Of a stretch of 64,000 nt of DNA, positions 1 to 8,620 are shown piece after piece. Under the pieces are notes generated by a model. That model was not told the DNA's origin. It searched no databases and saw only the letters and a list, made by a program, of their open reading frames with translations. Made by a program: the position numbers and the translations under genes. Position 1 is the first letter of the stretch, and each line of letters starts with the position of its first letter. Source of the DNA: Gemmatimonas sp. (GTDB lineage Bacteria; Gemmatimonadota; Gemmatimonadetes; Gemmatimonadales; Gemmatimonadaceae); assembly GCA_011390935.1 (NCBI GenBank), contig JAABRL010000004.1, forward strand, positions 1 to 64,000, written 5' to 3'.

Positions 1-721
1 CGCCGATGGCTACGTGAACACGAAGGAGACGCTCTTTCTCCGTTCGCTGGCGCAGTCGCTCGGTGTGGACGCCCGTGCACTCGACGCGGAAGCCGGGGCG
101 GCGAGTCGTGGCGTGGAGTCGTGGGTGTCGGAGCTGCGCAGCGAGGGGACGCCCGGGGCGGCCGCGATGGGTGCGGCGGCAGCCGCTGCAAGCACGGGGG
201 GCGCGTCCGGTGACGGGTCGATTGACGATTTCATTCTCGATCAGGCCATGCTCACCGCCGCGCTCGAACTCTTGCCGGACAGGCTCGCCAACCTCGGCAT
301 CATTCCACTGCAGCTGCGCCTGGTGCATCAGATTGGCCAGCGCAGCGGCGCCAGCGGTGAGTCGCTGCATGTGAAGGAGCTCATGGCAACGCTCGGCCTG
401 AGTGTGGTGGGGCAGGCGCTCGAGACCGCAGTACGCAAGACCTTCGGGGGCGTGGCCGGCGGACTGCTGGGTCGCATGCTTGGCGGCGCTGGCGGCGTGG
501 CAGCCGGAGCGGCCGTCACCTTCGCCTCCACGTACGCTCTCGGCCATGTGGCGCAGCAGTACTACGCGCAGGGCCGCACGATGTCGGCGAGTGATCTCAA
601 GACGCTCTTCGGGCGTCTCAAGGACGACGGCGGTGCACTGTACCCTCGTATGCAGCAGCGCATCGGCGAACTTGCGCGCGGCAACACGCTTGGCTCGATC
701 ATGCAGGGTCTGCGCGGCTGA
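1..721 (+). CDS. TerB/DUF697-like protein, 5' end outside window
   Basis: The reading frame is open from the first base, so the start lies outside the window; a GTG at 14 is an in-frame codon, not necessarily the start. The first residues (DGYVNTKETLFLRSLAQ) resemble the acidic end of a TerB/DUF533 domain, where an acidic loop is followed by a helix. After an Ala/Gly-rich linker, residues ~75-180 contain a pattern like DUF697 (QLRLVHQIGQRSG) followed by a Gly/Ala-rich hydrophobic hairpin that probably sits in or on the membrane. Function is unknown; TerB-like domains are linked to stress and metal responses. It ends 6 bases before the next gene and is probably co-transcribed with it. The family assignment is by eye only. 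Confidence 0.6.
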   Translation, partial: ADGYVNTKETLFLRSLAQSLGVDARALDAEAGAASRGVESWVSELRSEGTPGAAAMGAAAAAASTGGASGDGSIDDFILDQAMLTAALELLPDRLANLGIIPLQLRLVHQIGQRSGASGESLHVKELMATLGLSVVGQALETAVRKTFGGVAGGLLGRMLGGAGGVAAGAAVTFASTYALGHVAQQYYAQGRTMSASDLKTLFGRLKDDGGALYPRMQQRIGELARGNTLGSIMQGLRG

Positions 722-727
722 CCGCAC

Positions 728-2359
728 ATGACATCACGTCGGGAGTTTCTCGCCACGAGCGCTGCGGTCGTGACGTCGATGGCGGTCGCGCCGGCACTGT
801 CCGCGGCGCCGGCCGTGCACGCGCGGCGTGCGGACCACGATCTCATTGTCCGCGGCGGCACGGTGTTTGATGGTCGAGGTGGGGATGGTCGCACACTCGA
901 CGTGGGAATCACGAATGGTCGCATCGCCGAGATGGGGGCGCGCATCACCGGGCGCGGACGCGAGGAGTACGATGCGCGCGCACTCGCTGTGGCCCCCGGC
1001 TTCGTGGACATTCACTCGCACGCCGATGGCGCACTCTTCGATGATCCGCGTGCCGAATCGGTGATTCGGCAGGGGATCACCACGATCGTGTGTGGCGCGG
1101 ATGGCAGTTCACGCGCCGTGGGATCACCAGCGCGACCGTTCGCCGCGTACTTCGAGAGCGTGCAGCGTCTGTCACCGGCGTGCAACCTGGCGAGCATGGT
1201 GGGGCTGGGTTCCGTACGTGCCGCAGTGGTGGGTCCCGATGACCGGCCGGCCACGGATAACGAACTGCGTACGATGGTGGGCATGGTGGAGCGCGCGCTC
1301 GCCGAGGGCGCGTGTGGGGCGTCGAGCGGGCTCGAGTACACGCCGGGTGCGTTCGCGTCGCGCGACGAACTCATCGCGCTCTGTCGTCCGTTGTCGGCGC
1401 GCGGCCTGGTGTACGCCACCCACATGCGCAATGAAGACGATCGGCTGCTCGACGCGATCGACGAATCGATCGCGGTGGCGGAAGGGGCGCGCTGCGGCCT
1501 GCAGATCTCGCACCTGAAAACGCAGGGGCCGCGCAACTGGCCGTCGCTCGACGTGGCGTTCGCGCGGATCGAGGCGTCGCACGCGCGCGGCCTCGATGTG
1601 GCGTTCGACCGGTATCCGTACCTCGCCTATGCCACCGGTCTCACGAGTCTCTTTCCGGTGTGGAGCCGCGACGGTGGTACCGCCGCGTTCTTCGCGCGGC
1701 TCGACGATGCGGCCGTGGCGCCGCGCATTCGCGCCGAGACACTGGCCAAGATCGACCTGCTCGGTGGATGGGACAATGTGCAGGTGACCTCGGTGCAGGT
1801 GCCTGAAGATCGTGACGCCGAGGGGGCGCGACTGGGGGCGTATGCGGCGCGCACGGGGGGCGATCCGTATGCGGTGGCGGTGTCGTTGTTGCGGCGCAGT
1901 CGCGGCGAGGTGGGGATGGTGGGCTTCGCCATGAGCGAACCCAATCTGGAGCGCATTCTGGCGCACCCGCTGGGCATGGTGTGCACCGACGGCGGCGGTT
2001 TCGCCATCGATGGTCCCACCCGTCGCGGCAGTCCGCACCCGCGAGGCATCGGGAGTTTTCCGCGCGTGCTGGGGCGCTACGTGCGCGAACGCGGCGCGCT
2101 CGCTCTGGGTGACGCCGTGGCGAAGATGAGCGCGAAGCCGGCGGCCCGAGCGGGGATGACGGACCGAGGGGTGCTCGCCGAGGGCATGGCCGGCGATCTG
2201 CTGGTCTTCGATCCGACCACGGTGGCCGATCGGGCCACGTTCGAGGCGCCGTTTCAGTACCCCGAGGGGATTCGGCTGGTGGTGGTGAACGGTGGGGTGG
2301 CGCTGCGGGACGGCGAGCGTGCTCGCGAGGGGACCGGTCGGGCGCTGCGGGTGAGGTAG
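728..2359 (+). CDS. Tat-exported N-acyl-D-amino-acid deacylase-like amidohydrolase
   Basis: This is a 543-residue member of the amidohydrolase superfamily (D-aminoacylase, Amidohydro_3 type). These enzymes hydrolyse N-acyl-D-amino acids to the free D-amino acid and a carboxylate. The N-terminus has a twin-arginine signal (SRREFL, residues 3-8) with an Ala-rich hydrophobic stretch and a likely cut near residue 27, so it probably folds with its metal before export. The metal-binding HSHAD motif is at residues 96-100. Other family blocks are GLEYTPG, THMRNED, ISHLKTQG and the C-terminal GSFPRVLGRYVRERG region followed by the small beta domain. It is homologous to the lipoprotein at 18943-20598. 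Its true acyl substrate is not clear from sequence. Confidence 0.85.
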   Translation: MTSRREFLATSAAVVTSMAVAPALSAAPAVHARRADHDLIVRGGTVFDGRGGDGRTLDVGITNGRIAEMGARITGRGREEYDARALAVAPGFVDIHSHADGALFDDPRAESVIRQGITTIVCGADGSSRAVGSPARPFAAYFESVQRLSPACNLASMVGLGSVRAAVVGPDDRPATDNELRTMVGMVERALAEGACGASSGLEYTPGAFASRDELIALCRPLSARGLVYATHMRNEDDRLLDAIDESIAVAEGARCGLQISHLKTQGPRNWPSLDVAFARIEASHARGLDVAFDRYPYLAYATGLTSLFPVWSRDGGTAAFFARLDDAAVAPRIRAETLAKIDLLGGWDNVQVTSVQVPEDRDAEGARLGAYAARTGGDPYAVAVSLLRRSRGEVGMVGFAMSEPNLERILAHPLGMVCTDGGGFAIDGPTRRGSPHPRGIGSFPRVLGRYVRERGALALGDAVAKMSAKPAARAGMTDRGVLAEGMAGDLLVFDPTTVADRATFEAPFQYPEGIRLVVVNGGVALRDGERAREGTGRALRVR

Positions 2360-2380
2360 GGAACTTTCAAGACCGACGCG

Positions 2381-2408
2381 GTTGACTTAGTTTGTTGATC
2401 AAGTCAAC
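2381..2408 (+). promoter_or_regulatory. Inverted-repeat operator of toxin-antitoxin pair
   Basis: Perfect 8-base arms GTTGACTT (2381-2388) and AAGTCAAC (2401-2408) flank a 12-base spacer, just upstream of the antitoxin's GGAGG ribosome site (2411-2415). The left arm contains TTGACT, which could serve as a -35 box, but I see no convincing -10 at normal spacing. Autorepression by the antitoxin-toxin complex is usual for this family; binding here is inferred. Confidence 0.6.
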
Positions 2409-2419
2409 CTGGAGGACCC

Positions 2420-2704
2420 ATGTCCGACGCCCGTGGCCCCGAATCGAACGACGAGCTACCGCCCCCGCAGGGCGACGTCACCATCTACTACGCCAAGACG
2501 CACCTGTCGCGCCTGCTCCGGGAGGTCGCCACGGGGGCGGAGTACGTAATCTCCCGCGGCGACACACCCGTCGCGCGTCTGGTGCCGTATCGCACCGACG
2601 TGCCGCAGCGCACGTTCGGCGTGCTGCGGGAGCGGCTGGTCGTGCCCGACGCCTTTCTCGAACCGCTGTCGTCGGCGGAGCTGGACGCGTGGGGGAGCGA
2701 CTGA
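2420..2704 (+). CDS. Phd/YefM-type antitoxin
   Basis: A 94-residue protein of the Phd/YefM antitoxin family. Residues ~18-60 (VTIYYAKTHLSRLLREVATGAEYVISRGDTPVARLVPY) match the DNA-binding N-domain pattern, in which a helix rich in Leu/Arg precedes a beta strand carrying the GxPVAxLVP signature. The acidic C-terminal half, ending SSAELDAWGSD, would wrap around and neutralise the toxin. It has a strong GGAGG site 4 bases before ATG. The stop codon abuts the GTG start of the PIN toxin, so the two are translationally coupled. It probably represses its own promoter through the inverted repeat just upstream. Confidence 0.85.
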   Translation: MSDARGPESNDELPPPQGDVTIYYAKTHLSRLLREVATGAEYVISRGDTPVARLVPYRTDVPQRTFGVLRERLVVPDAFLEPLSSAELDAWGSD

Positions 2705-3085
2705 GTGCTGCTGCTCGATACCCACGCCCTGCTCTGGTGGCTGGCCGGCGACGAACGGCTCTCCGCGCACGCTCGCTCCGCCATCGAGGGCGCGAGCAGG
2801 GTGCACGTGAGTGCCGTGAGCGTGTGGGAGATTGCCATCAAGACCCAACTCGGCAAGCTGCCGCAGGGCGAGCTGCTGCTCGCCGAGCTGCCCACGGTGC
2901 TTGAGCGGCAGGGGTTCGTCTCCCTGCCCATCGAGGCGCGCGACGGTCACATGGCCGGCCTGCTGCCGAGTCACCATCGCGACCCGTTCGATCGCATGCT
3001 GGCGGCGCAGTCGCTCCGGCTGGGGTTGCCGCTGGTGAGCAATGATCCCGCGTTTGCGCCCTACGGGCTGATGCTGGTGTGGTGA
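2705..3085 (+). CDS. vapC: PIN-domain toxin, VapC family
   Basis: A 126-residue PIN-domain ribonuclease that forms a type II toxin-antitoxin pair with the preceding gene. Catalytic acidic residues are visible: Asp5 in LLLDTHALLWW, the Glu of SVWEIAIK, the Asp of HRDPFDRML, and the Asp of SNDPAF. The length is typical. GTG is the start because it immediately follows the antitoxin stop codon. VapC enzymes cut specific tRNAs or rRNA; the target here cannot be told. A truncated relative of this same subfamily lies at 33155-33433. The gene ends convergently with queE. Confidence 0.88.
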   Translation: MLLLDTHALLWWLAGDERLSAHARSAIEGASRVHVSAVSVWEIAIKTQLGKLPQGELLLAELPTVLERQGFVSLPIEARDGHMAGLLPSHHRDPFDRMLAAQSLRLGLPLVSNDPAFAPYGLMLVW

Positions 3086-3152
3086 GCCGCTGGCGCCAAC
3101 GCTCACCGCATGTGATTGCGTCGCACTGAACGGACTGCGCGAGGACACGCCG

Positions 3153-3797
3153 CTACCGCACCCCGATGTCCTTGTGCGTCTGCACACTCAGCCGCCACTG
3201 CGGATGCGCCAGGCAGTACGCGATCGCCGCCGCCGTATTCTCGGCCCGCCTCGGGCCGTCCATGGGTTGCAGCAGGAAGTGCTCGAACGCCATGGCGGCA
3301 TAGTGCGCCGGATCGCCCGCGGGTTCAGTCTGCGGATACACCAGCTTGAGTTCGCTCCCACTGGTCTGTACCAGCGCCGCGCGCGCCTTGGGACTCACGC
3401 ACAGCCAGTCGATCCCCTCGGGGGCGGCAATGGTGCCGTTGCTCTCCACGGCAACCTCGAACCCCTCGGCGTGCAGCGCGTCGATCGCGTCACGATCCAG
3501 CTGCAGCAGCGGCTCCCCGCCGGTGCACACCACGAAGGGACGCGCCGATGCCGGTGCGTGCTCCGGCCACCGAGCGCGCACCGCGGCGGCCAGTGCCTCG
3601 GCGGTGGAGAACTTGCCGCCGTCGGGCCCCACGCCCACGAAGTCGGTGTCGCAGAACTGACAGGTGGCCGCGGCGCGGTCGGCCTCGCGCCCCGTCCACA
3701 GGTTGCACCCCGAGAAGCGGCAGAACACCGCCGGCCGACCAGCGTTGATCCCCTCGCCCTGGAGCGTGTAGAAGATCTCCTTCACCGTGTACGTCAT
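3153..3797 (-). CDS. queE: 7-carboxy-7-deazaguanine synthase QueE
   Basis: A 214-residue radical-SAM enzyme that converts 6-carboxy-tetrahydropterin to 7-carboxy-7-deazaguanine in the queuosine/7-deazaguanine pathway. The N-terminus FYTLQGEGINAGRPAVFCRFSGCNLWTG is characteristic. The iron-sulfur ligands are Cys31, Cys46 and Cys49, a CX14CX2C arrangement typical of the QueE subtype with a longer loop rather than the classic CX3CX2C. CTGGEPLLQ is the usual SAM-binding GGE block. A GGAG site precedes the ATG. It lies 28 bases downstream of queC in the same operon. QueD and QueF are not in the window. Confidence 0.93.
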   Translation of the reverse strand: MTYTVKEIFYTLQGEGINAGRPAVFCRFSGCNLWTGREADRAAATCQFCDTDFVGVGPDGGKFSTAEALAAAVRARWPEHAPASARPFVVCTGGEPLLQLDRDAIDALHAEGFEVAVESNGTIAAPEGIDWLCVSPKARAALVQTSGSELKLVYPQTEPAGDPAHYAAMAFEHFLLQPMDGPRRAENTAAAIAYCLAHPQWRLSVQTHKDIGVR

Positions 3798-3825
3798 GAC
3801 ACGCTCCCGTGTGCGCGATCTCGCA

Positions 3826-4533
3826 TCATGCGGACGTCACATACGCGATCGGATCGCGCGAGCCGGCTTCCGCGAATCCCTTGAGTCGCAGCAGGCAGGC
3901 GTCGCAGCGGCCACACGCGTCGCCATTGGCTGCCGGATCGTAGCAGCTCGTGGTGAGCGAATAGTCCACGCCGAGTTCGTGGCCGAGCGCCACGATGCCG
4001 GCCTTGCTGAGGTGCAACAGCGGCGCGTGAATCGTGAGACGCTGCGTGCCTTCCACACCGGCGCGCGTGGCGAGATTGGCCATCGTTTCGAAGGCGCGTA
4101 GATATTCGGGGCGGCAGTCGGGGTACCCCGAGTAGTCGAGCGCATTCACGCCCACGAAGATGTCCGTGGCGCCCAGCGTTTCCGCCCAGGCGAGCGCGAA
4201 CGACAGAAAGATCGTGTTGCGCGCCGGCACGTAGGTGACCGGAATGTCGTGCGCGGCGCTCACATCGCGGTCCTTGGGCACCGCCACGTCGCTCGTGAGC
4301 GCCGAACCGCCCCATTGGCGCAGGTCGATGTCCACGACCACATGCTGAGAGACGCCCTGCGCGGCGGCCACGCGATGCGCGGCGTCGATTTCGTGCAGAT
4401 GGCGCTGGCCGTACCGAAAGGTCATGGCGTGCGGCGCGAAGCCCTCGCGCCTGGCCACGGCGAGTACGGTGGTGGAGTCGAGGCCGCCGCTGAGCAGCAC
4501 GACCGCGGGACGGGGAGCAGGAGCAGACGTCAT
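3826..4533 (-). CDS. queC: 7-cyano-7-deazaguanine synthase QueC
   Basis: A 235-residue ATP-dependent enzyme making preQ0 from 7-carboxy-7-deazaguanine and ammonia. The PP-loop SGGLDS is at residues 15-20. The zinc site is Cys197, Cys207, Cys210 and Cys213 in [18 protein letters not shown]. Internal blocks [18 protein letters not shown] and [16 protein letters not shown] are diagnostic. It is the first gene of the queC-queE operon. A -10-like TAGTTT (4540-4545, reverse strand) ends 6 bases before the ATG, which suggests a leaderless transcript; a GGGG run could alternatively act as a weak ribosome site. No preQ1 riboswitch is apparent in the short divergent region. Confidence 0.95.
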   Translation of the reverse strand: MTSAPAPRPAVVLLSGGLDSTTVLAVARREGFAPHAMTFRYGQRHLHEIDAAHRVAAAQGVSQHVVVDIDLRQWGGSALTSDVAVPKDRDVSAAHDIPVTYVPARNTIFLSFALAWAETLGATDIFVGVNALDYSGYPDCRPEYLRAFETMANLATRAGVEGTQRLTIHAPLLHLSKAGIVALGHELGVDYSLTTSCYDPAANGDACGRCDACLLRLKGFAEAGSRDPIAYVTSA

Positions 4534-4608
4534 GCCCCAAAACTATCTCCCCGCCTCTCGGGTATGGTATTTTTCAGGGTTGGTTCACACCCGATTCGAG
4601 GATCGTTC

Positions 4609-5874
4609 ATGACTCCGTTGCATCGCTCGCTGCGCCTGCATGTGGCGCCGCTGTTCCTCGCCTTCGCCGCCGCTGGCGTCCTTGCCGGTTGTGCCCAGCA
4701 GGGCACCTCGACTCGCGCGGGATCGCCGGCGGCATCGGCCGGGGGCGGCGCGCGTCCGGCCTACTCGGCCGGCATCACCGAGACCGACCTGCGCACTCGG
4801 CTGTTCATCTTTGCCGACGATTCCATGGAAGGGCGGGCGGTGGGCACGCCGGGGCACGATCGGGCGCTGGCGTATATCACCGCCGAGCTCACGCGGCTCG
4901 AGATCACGCCCAAGGGCGAGCAAGGGTACGAGCAGCGCGTGCCCATTGAACGTCGCGTGCCGGGCGATGCGTCGAAGCGTGACACGATCTGGTCGCGCAA
5001 CCTCATCGCCGTGATCGAAGGCAGCGACCCGGTGCTCAAGAACGAGTACGTGGCCGTGGGGGCGCACAGCGATCACGTGGGCATCGCACGCAGGCCGGTG
5101 GATCATGACTCGGTGCGCGCCTTCAATCGTGCGGCGTGGGAGGCCACGGGACGCGACGCCAATTCGCGCGGCCCCACGGCGGCGCAGCGGTCGGCCATTC
5201 GCGTGAATGTCGATTCCCTGCGCGCTCTGCGCGCGCCGCGCCTCGACTCGATCAACAACGGCGCCGACGACGACGGCTCGGGCTCCATGGCGCTGCTCGA
5301 AATCGCTGAGGCGTTCGCCACGAGCGCGACCAAGCCGCGCCGCTCGATCCTGCTGGTGTGGCACACCGGCGAGGAGGTGGGGCTCAACGGCAGCGAGTGG
5401 TTCATGGACCACCCCACCGTGCCGCGTGAGCAGATCGTGGCGCAGGTGAACATCGACATGATCGGCCGCGGGTCGGCCAAGGACGTAGCGGGCGGCGGCG
5501 ACAACTACCTCACGGTGCTCGGTCCCAAGCGCCTGTCGAGTCAGCTCGACCAGTGGGTGCGCGACGTGAACCAACGGCAGCCGCGTCCGTTTGCGCTCGA
5601 CTACCAGTTTGATGCCGATGGGCATCCGCAGCAGTTCTACTGCCGAAGCGACCACTACCACTACGCGCGATACGGCGTGCCGATCGCGTTCTTCTTCACG
5701 AGCATTCATGAGGACTACCACCAGGTCACCGATGAGCCGCAGTACATCGAGTATCCCAAGTACGCGCGGGTGACCCAGTACCTGTACGACCTCACGACGT
5801 TCGTGGCGAACCAGCCGCAGCGTCCGGTGGTGGACCAGCCGAAGCCGGATCCGGCGGGGCGCTGCCGGCAGTAG
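4609..5874 (+). CDS. M28-family metallopeptidase lipoprotein
   Basis: A 421-residue predicted lipoprotein: the N-terminal hydrophobic stretch ends in lipobox LAGC, with the lipid-bearing Cys near residue 25. The zinc-peptidase M28 domain has the expected ligands in order: the His/Asp of VAVGAHSDHVG, the Asp of NGADDDGSGSMALLE, the catalytic Glu pair of WHTGEEVGLNGSEWF, the Asp of NIDMIGRG, and the His of SIHEDYHQVTDE. It likely acts as an aminopeptidase or carboxypeptidase on peptides in the periplasm. The ATG at 4609 was chosen over longer in-frame starts because the signal peptide begins there and GAGGA lies just upstream. It is divergent from queC. Confidence 0.88.
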   Translation: MTPLHRSLRLHVAPLFLAFAAAGVLAGCAQQGTSTRAGSPAASAGGGARPAYSAGITETDLRTRLFIFADDSMEGRAVGTPGHDRALAYITAELTRLEITPKGEQGYEQRVPIERRVPGDASKRDTIWSRNLIAVIEGSDPVLKNEYVAVGAHSDHVGIARRPVDHDSVRAFNRAAWEATGRDANSRGPTAAQRSAIRVNVDSLRALRAPRLDSINNGADDDGSGSMALLEIAEAFATSATKPRRSILLVWHTGEEVGLNGSEWFMDHPTVPREQIVAQVNIDMIGRGSAKDVAGGGDNYLTVLGPKRLSSQLDQWVRDVNQRQPRPFALDYQFDADGHPQQFYCRSDHYHYARYGVPIAFFFTSIHEDYHQVTDEPQYIEYPKYARVTQYLYDLTTFVANQPQRPVVDQPKPDPAGRCRQ

Positions 5875-5902
5875 TGGGCGCTGTTATGCGCGGACCAGCT
5901 CA

Positions 5903-5924
5903 AGTGTCCTTTGAATAGGACACT
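5903..5924. promoter_or_regulatory. Perfect dyad in outer-membrane barrel leader
   Basis: Arms AGTGTCCT (5903-5910) and AGGACACT (5917-5924) flank the 6-base spacer TTGAAT. It sits in the 182-base gap between the M28 peptidase and the barrel gene starting at 6057. It could be an operator, or a weak hairpin without a T-run. It also fits the form TGT-N12-ACA. The ten bases ATAGGACACT recur on the reverse strand at 36331-36340 upstream of the BLUF gene. Confidence 0.4.
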
Positions 5925-6056
5925 GTCACGCGGGCCTGCGGCATGTTTCGCAGCCTAACGCTCGTATTGGCAAGGAGTTACAAGGCTCGTGCACGGACGA
6001 CGCCCAATGGCGCGCGAGATGCATTGGATCATGGCAACCCTTACTTCGAGGTTGCC

Positions 6057-6674
6057 ATGACCACTCGCTTTGTTCGCCTGGTTGCCACACTCGCTCTCGT
6101 CGCGCCCGTTGCGCTTTCGGCTCAAACGCTCGGCGTGGGCGGTTCCGTCACGCCGTACGCTGGCTACCTGATCACGGGCCGCTATCTCGACGGCCCCTTT
6201 GGTACCAATGTGGCCACGGTCAACACGCCCATGATCGGAGCGCAAATGGCCATCCCGCTCGTGAGCGGCCTGTCACTGACCGGGAACGTGGGCTACGCCT
6301 CGGCGGACGTGCGCGTGGGTGTGCCGGTGATTGGTGGTATCAACGTGGGCACGAACAACTTGTGGGTATACGACGCCGGCCTCGAACTCGGTGGGCTGGC
6401 CAAGGGGCGCACGGGGCTCGCCCCCTTTGTCCAAGCGGGCGTGGGTGGCATGACCAACAACATCCGCAGCAGCTTTCTGAATCTGCAGAGCACGAACCTC
6501 GTGTACACCGCCGGGGTAGGGGTGGATGTCGGACTGTCGCGTCTGGTGGGCGTGCGCGTGCAAGCCAAGGACTACATTGGGCGCTTCGATACCGAGGAAG
6601 CCATCGGCATTCGCACCCGCGGCAATCTGACGCACAACTGGGCGCTGAGCGCCGGTCTGAAACTCGCGTTCTAG
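6057..6674 (+). CDS. Outer-membrane beta-barrel protein
   Basis: A 205-residue protein with a clear signal peptide (MTTRFVRLVATLALVAPVALSAQ, cut after ~22) and an alternating hydrophobic/polar, Gly- and aromatic-rich body typical of a small 8-stranded outer-membrane barrel (OmpA-like / OMP_b-brl type). It ends in the aromatic residue Phe within LSAGLKLAF, the usual terminal strand signal for barrel insertion. No catalytic motif is visible. The ATG at 6057 was chosen because it begins the signal peptide; the frame is open upstream to 5943. It is apparently monocistronic. The exact role, structural or transport, cannot be deduced. Confidence 0.75.
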   Translation: MTTRFVRLVATLALVAPVALSAQTLGVGGSVTPYAGYLITGRYLDGPFGTNVATVNTPMIGAQMAIPLVSGLSLTGNVGYASADVRVGVPVIGGINVGTNNLWVYDAGLELGGLAKGRTGLAPFVQAGVGGMTNNIRSSFLNLQSTNLVYTAGVGVDVGLSRLVGVRVQAKDYIGRFDTEEAIGIRTRGNLTHNWALSAGLKLAF

Positions 6675-6759
6675 CGGTTGGGGTTTAGACTAGGCATCGG
6701 CGAGGGGGCGGCGCGAGTGCGACCGTCCCCGCACGTTCTTTCGCAGCGAGAGTCCTGTC

Positions 6760-8601
6760 GTGTCTGTCTCCCCCCAGCAGGTTGGTCCGTGGTGCGCCGA
6801 GACGGCGCCCGCCCTGGTCCGCTCCCCGCGGTCGTCGCGCGTGCTGGTGCGCGTGGTCGCGGGGGTGCTGGCGTCCGCTTTGTCAGCGTCTGCGCTGGCG
6901 GCGCAGAACGACGTGCCACCACCTCCGCGCTTCGATTCGCTCACCATCGACAACTCGCGGAGCGCGACTGGCGAGCCGCGCCGCGTGACCGCCGAGGGAT
7001 CGGCCGCACGTGCCGCGCAGGACGCCTTCGAGCGCAATCGTCGCGCCGGCCTGCGCTTCTACAACGGTGGCGCCAACGCGAGCTGCGAAGTACAGATCGG
7101 CACGTTGTGCTATTGGAACAACAATGGCGATGTGCCGCCGCCCGCCGAGCGCACGGACCTGATCATCGAGCGTGATCGCATGCTGGAAACACTCGCGCAG
7201 GCTGCGCGCGTGGACCCCGGTGACGATTGGGTCGCGGGCATGCGCGTACGCTACGCGCTCGAACAGCAGAAGGTGTCGGTGGCGATCGCCGCAGCGCGCG
7301 AATGCGGCGGCACCACGTGGTGGTGCGAGGGGCTGCGCGGCATGGCGCTGCATGTGAATGATCAGCATGTCGATGCGAGTGCCGCCTTCGATCGCGCGCT
7401 TGCGGCCATGCCCGATTCCATGCGCTGTGCCTGGACCGACCTGCGTCCCTGGCTGCCCACGTCCATGCACGAGGCGTACGGGGCGAAGGGGTGCGCCGCG
7501 CGTGCCGCGGACAACGCGAAGATCCTGCGACTGGCACAGCCGCTGTGGATGTTGCCGGCCAACGACATTCGGAACGAACTGTTTTCGCGCCACCTCATTT
7601 CGATTGTGCACGGACAGGGGCGCATTCCGTACGACATGCCCTTCGACGGCTCCATTCCGGCCATTCAGGTGCGCTACGGATGGCCAACGGCGTGGAGCAT
7701 GCAGACGGCGGGCGCGCTCGATCCTCGGTTGCCGAGCATCATCGGACATGAGCCCACGCCGAGTTACGATTTCATGCCCACGCCTCGCGTGATCGACAGC
7801 CCGATGGTCGCCACCGTCGATGACTTCGAGCCGGACCGCAAGGATGCCCGCATGCGGTATGCGACGCGCTACGCCACCGGCTTCGCGCCGCTCCCTCATC
7901 AGCTCGCTCGCTTCCGCCGCGGCGATTCCACGGTGGTGGCGGGTGCGTGGCGACTCATGCGCGAGCAGCGCATGGGGCCGGCACCGTTCAAGGTAGGATT
8001 GTTCGTGGTGGACGATGTCCTCGATGTGCTGCACGAACGGGTGATCGACAGTGCGGGCGCGAACGGGGCGGTGATCGCCGGCCTCGGACGGTCGCCGCGA
8101 CTGGTGTCGCTTGAAGTGCTGGGCACGAACGCACGCCGTGCGGCACGGGTGCGTACGGCGGTGGCGCCCCTGGCCCGCGATGTGCGCGTGAGTGACATGC
8201 TGTTGTTGGTCGGCGGTGATGCCGGTGCGACGCCGTCTCTTGAAAGCGTGGCGTCGCGCGCGTGGGGCAGCAACGACATCGAAGCAGGCCGCGCCTTCGG
8301 TCTCTACTGGGAGACATACGTGCCGGTATCGCCACAGAATCCGCTGCAAGTGAGCGTACGCGCGACACGTACAACGGCCAGCTTCACGCAGCGGCTCACC
8401 AATGCGCTGCGACTCTCACGGGCCATGACTCCGGTGACGATCGGCTTCCGGGATGCAGGCCGACCGGACGGGGAGCCGGGGCGAGCGATCACCTTCCGCT
8501 GGCCGGAGGTGCCACCCGGCGAATATCGGCTCACCGTGACGTTGCGCGGCGCAAACACGGTGGACAGTACCTCGGCGCTGTTTGTGGTGCGAGAGCGCTG
8601 A
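6760..8601 (+). CDS. Secreted protein of unknown function
   Basis: A 613-residue protein starting at GTG 6760, with an N-terminal hydrophobic segment around residues 25-48 ending SASALAAQ, consistent with a signal peptide after a long n-region. Residues ~95-200 (cycling of Ala-rich helices around LETLAQAARVDPGDDWVAGMRVRYALEQQ and MALHVNDQHVDASAAFDRALAAMPDS) look like degenerate tetratricopeptide repeats. The block PAIQVRYGWPTAWSM near residue 310 is followed by a Pro/Tyr-rich part and a C-terminal beta-rich domain ending in ITFRWPEVPPGEYRLTVTLRGAN. I do not recognise the family. It stands alone between a barrel gene and the convergent regulator gene. Confidence 0.7.
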   Translation: MSVSPQQVGPWCAETAPALVRSPRSSRVLVRVVAGVLASALSASALAAQNDVPPPPRFDSLTIDNSRSATGEPRRVTAEGSAARAAQDAFERNRRAGLRFYNGGANASCEVQIGTLCYWNNNGDVPPPAERTDLIIERDRMLETLAQAARVDPGDDWVAGMRVRYALEQQKVSVAIAAARECGGTTWWCEGLRGMALHVNDQHVDASAAFDRALAAMPDSMRCAWTDLRPWLPTSMHEAYGAKGCAARAADNAKILRLAQPLWMLPANDIRNELFSRHLISIVHGQGRIPYDMPFDGSIPAIQVRYGWPTAWSMQTAGALDPRLPSIIGHEPTPSYDFMPTPRVIDSPMVATVDDFEPDRKDARMRYATRYATGFAPLPHQLARFRRGDSTVVAGAWRLMREQRMGPAPFKVGLFVVDDVLDVLHERVIDSAGANGAVIAGLGRSPRLVSLEVLGTNARRAARVRTAVAPLARDVRVSDMLLLVGGDAGATPSLESVASRAWGSNDIEAGRAFGLYWETYVPVSPQNPLQVSVRATRTTASFTQRLTNALRLSRAMTPVTIGFRDAGRPDGEPGRAITFRWPEVPPGEYRLTVTLRGANTVDSTSALFVVRER

Positions 8602-8620
8602 TCGCTCGCAGCGACGCTGG

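Noticed and set aside
1172-2038. Long reverse-strand frames inside the amidohydrolase gene
   Set aside because: They are mirror frames of a well-supported gene in high-GC DNA. The predicted proteins are rich in His/Arg with no motif.
3794-4540. Reverse-strand frame of 248 residues over queC
   Set aside because: Arg/Gly-rich shadow of queC in another frame; queC has full motifs.
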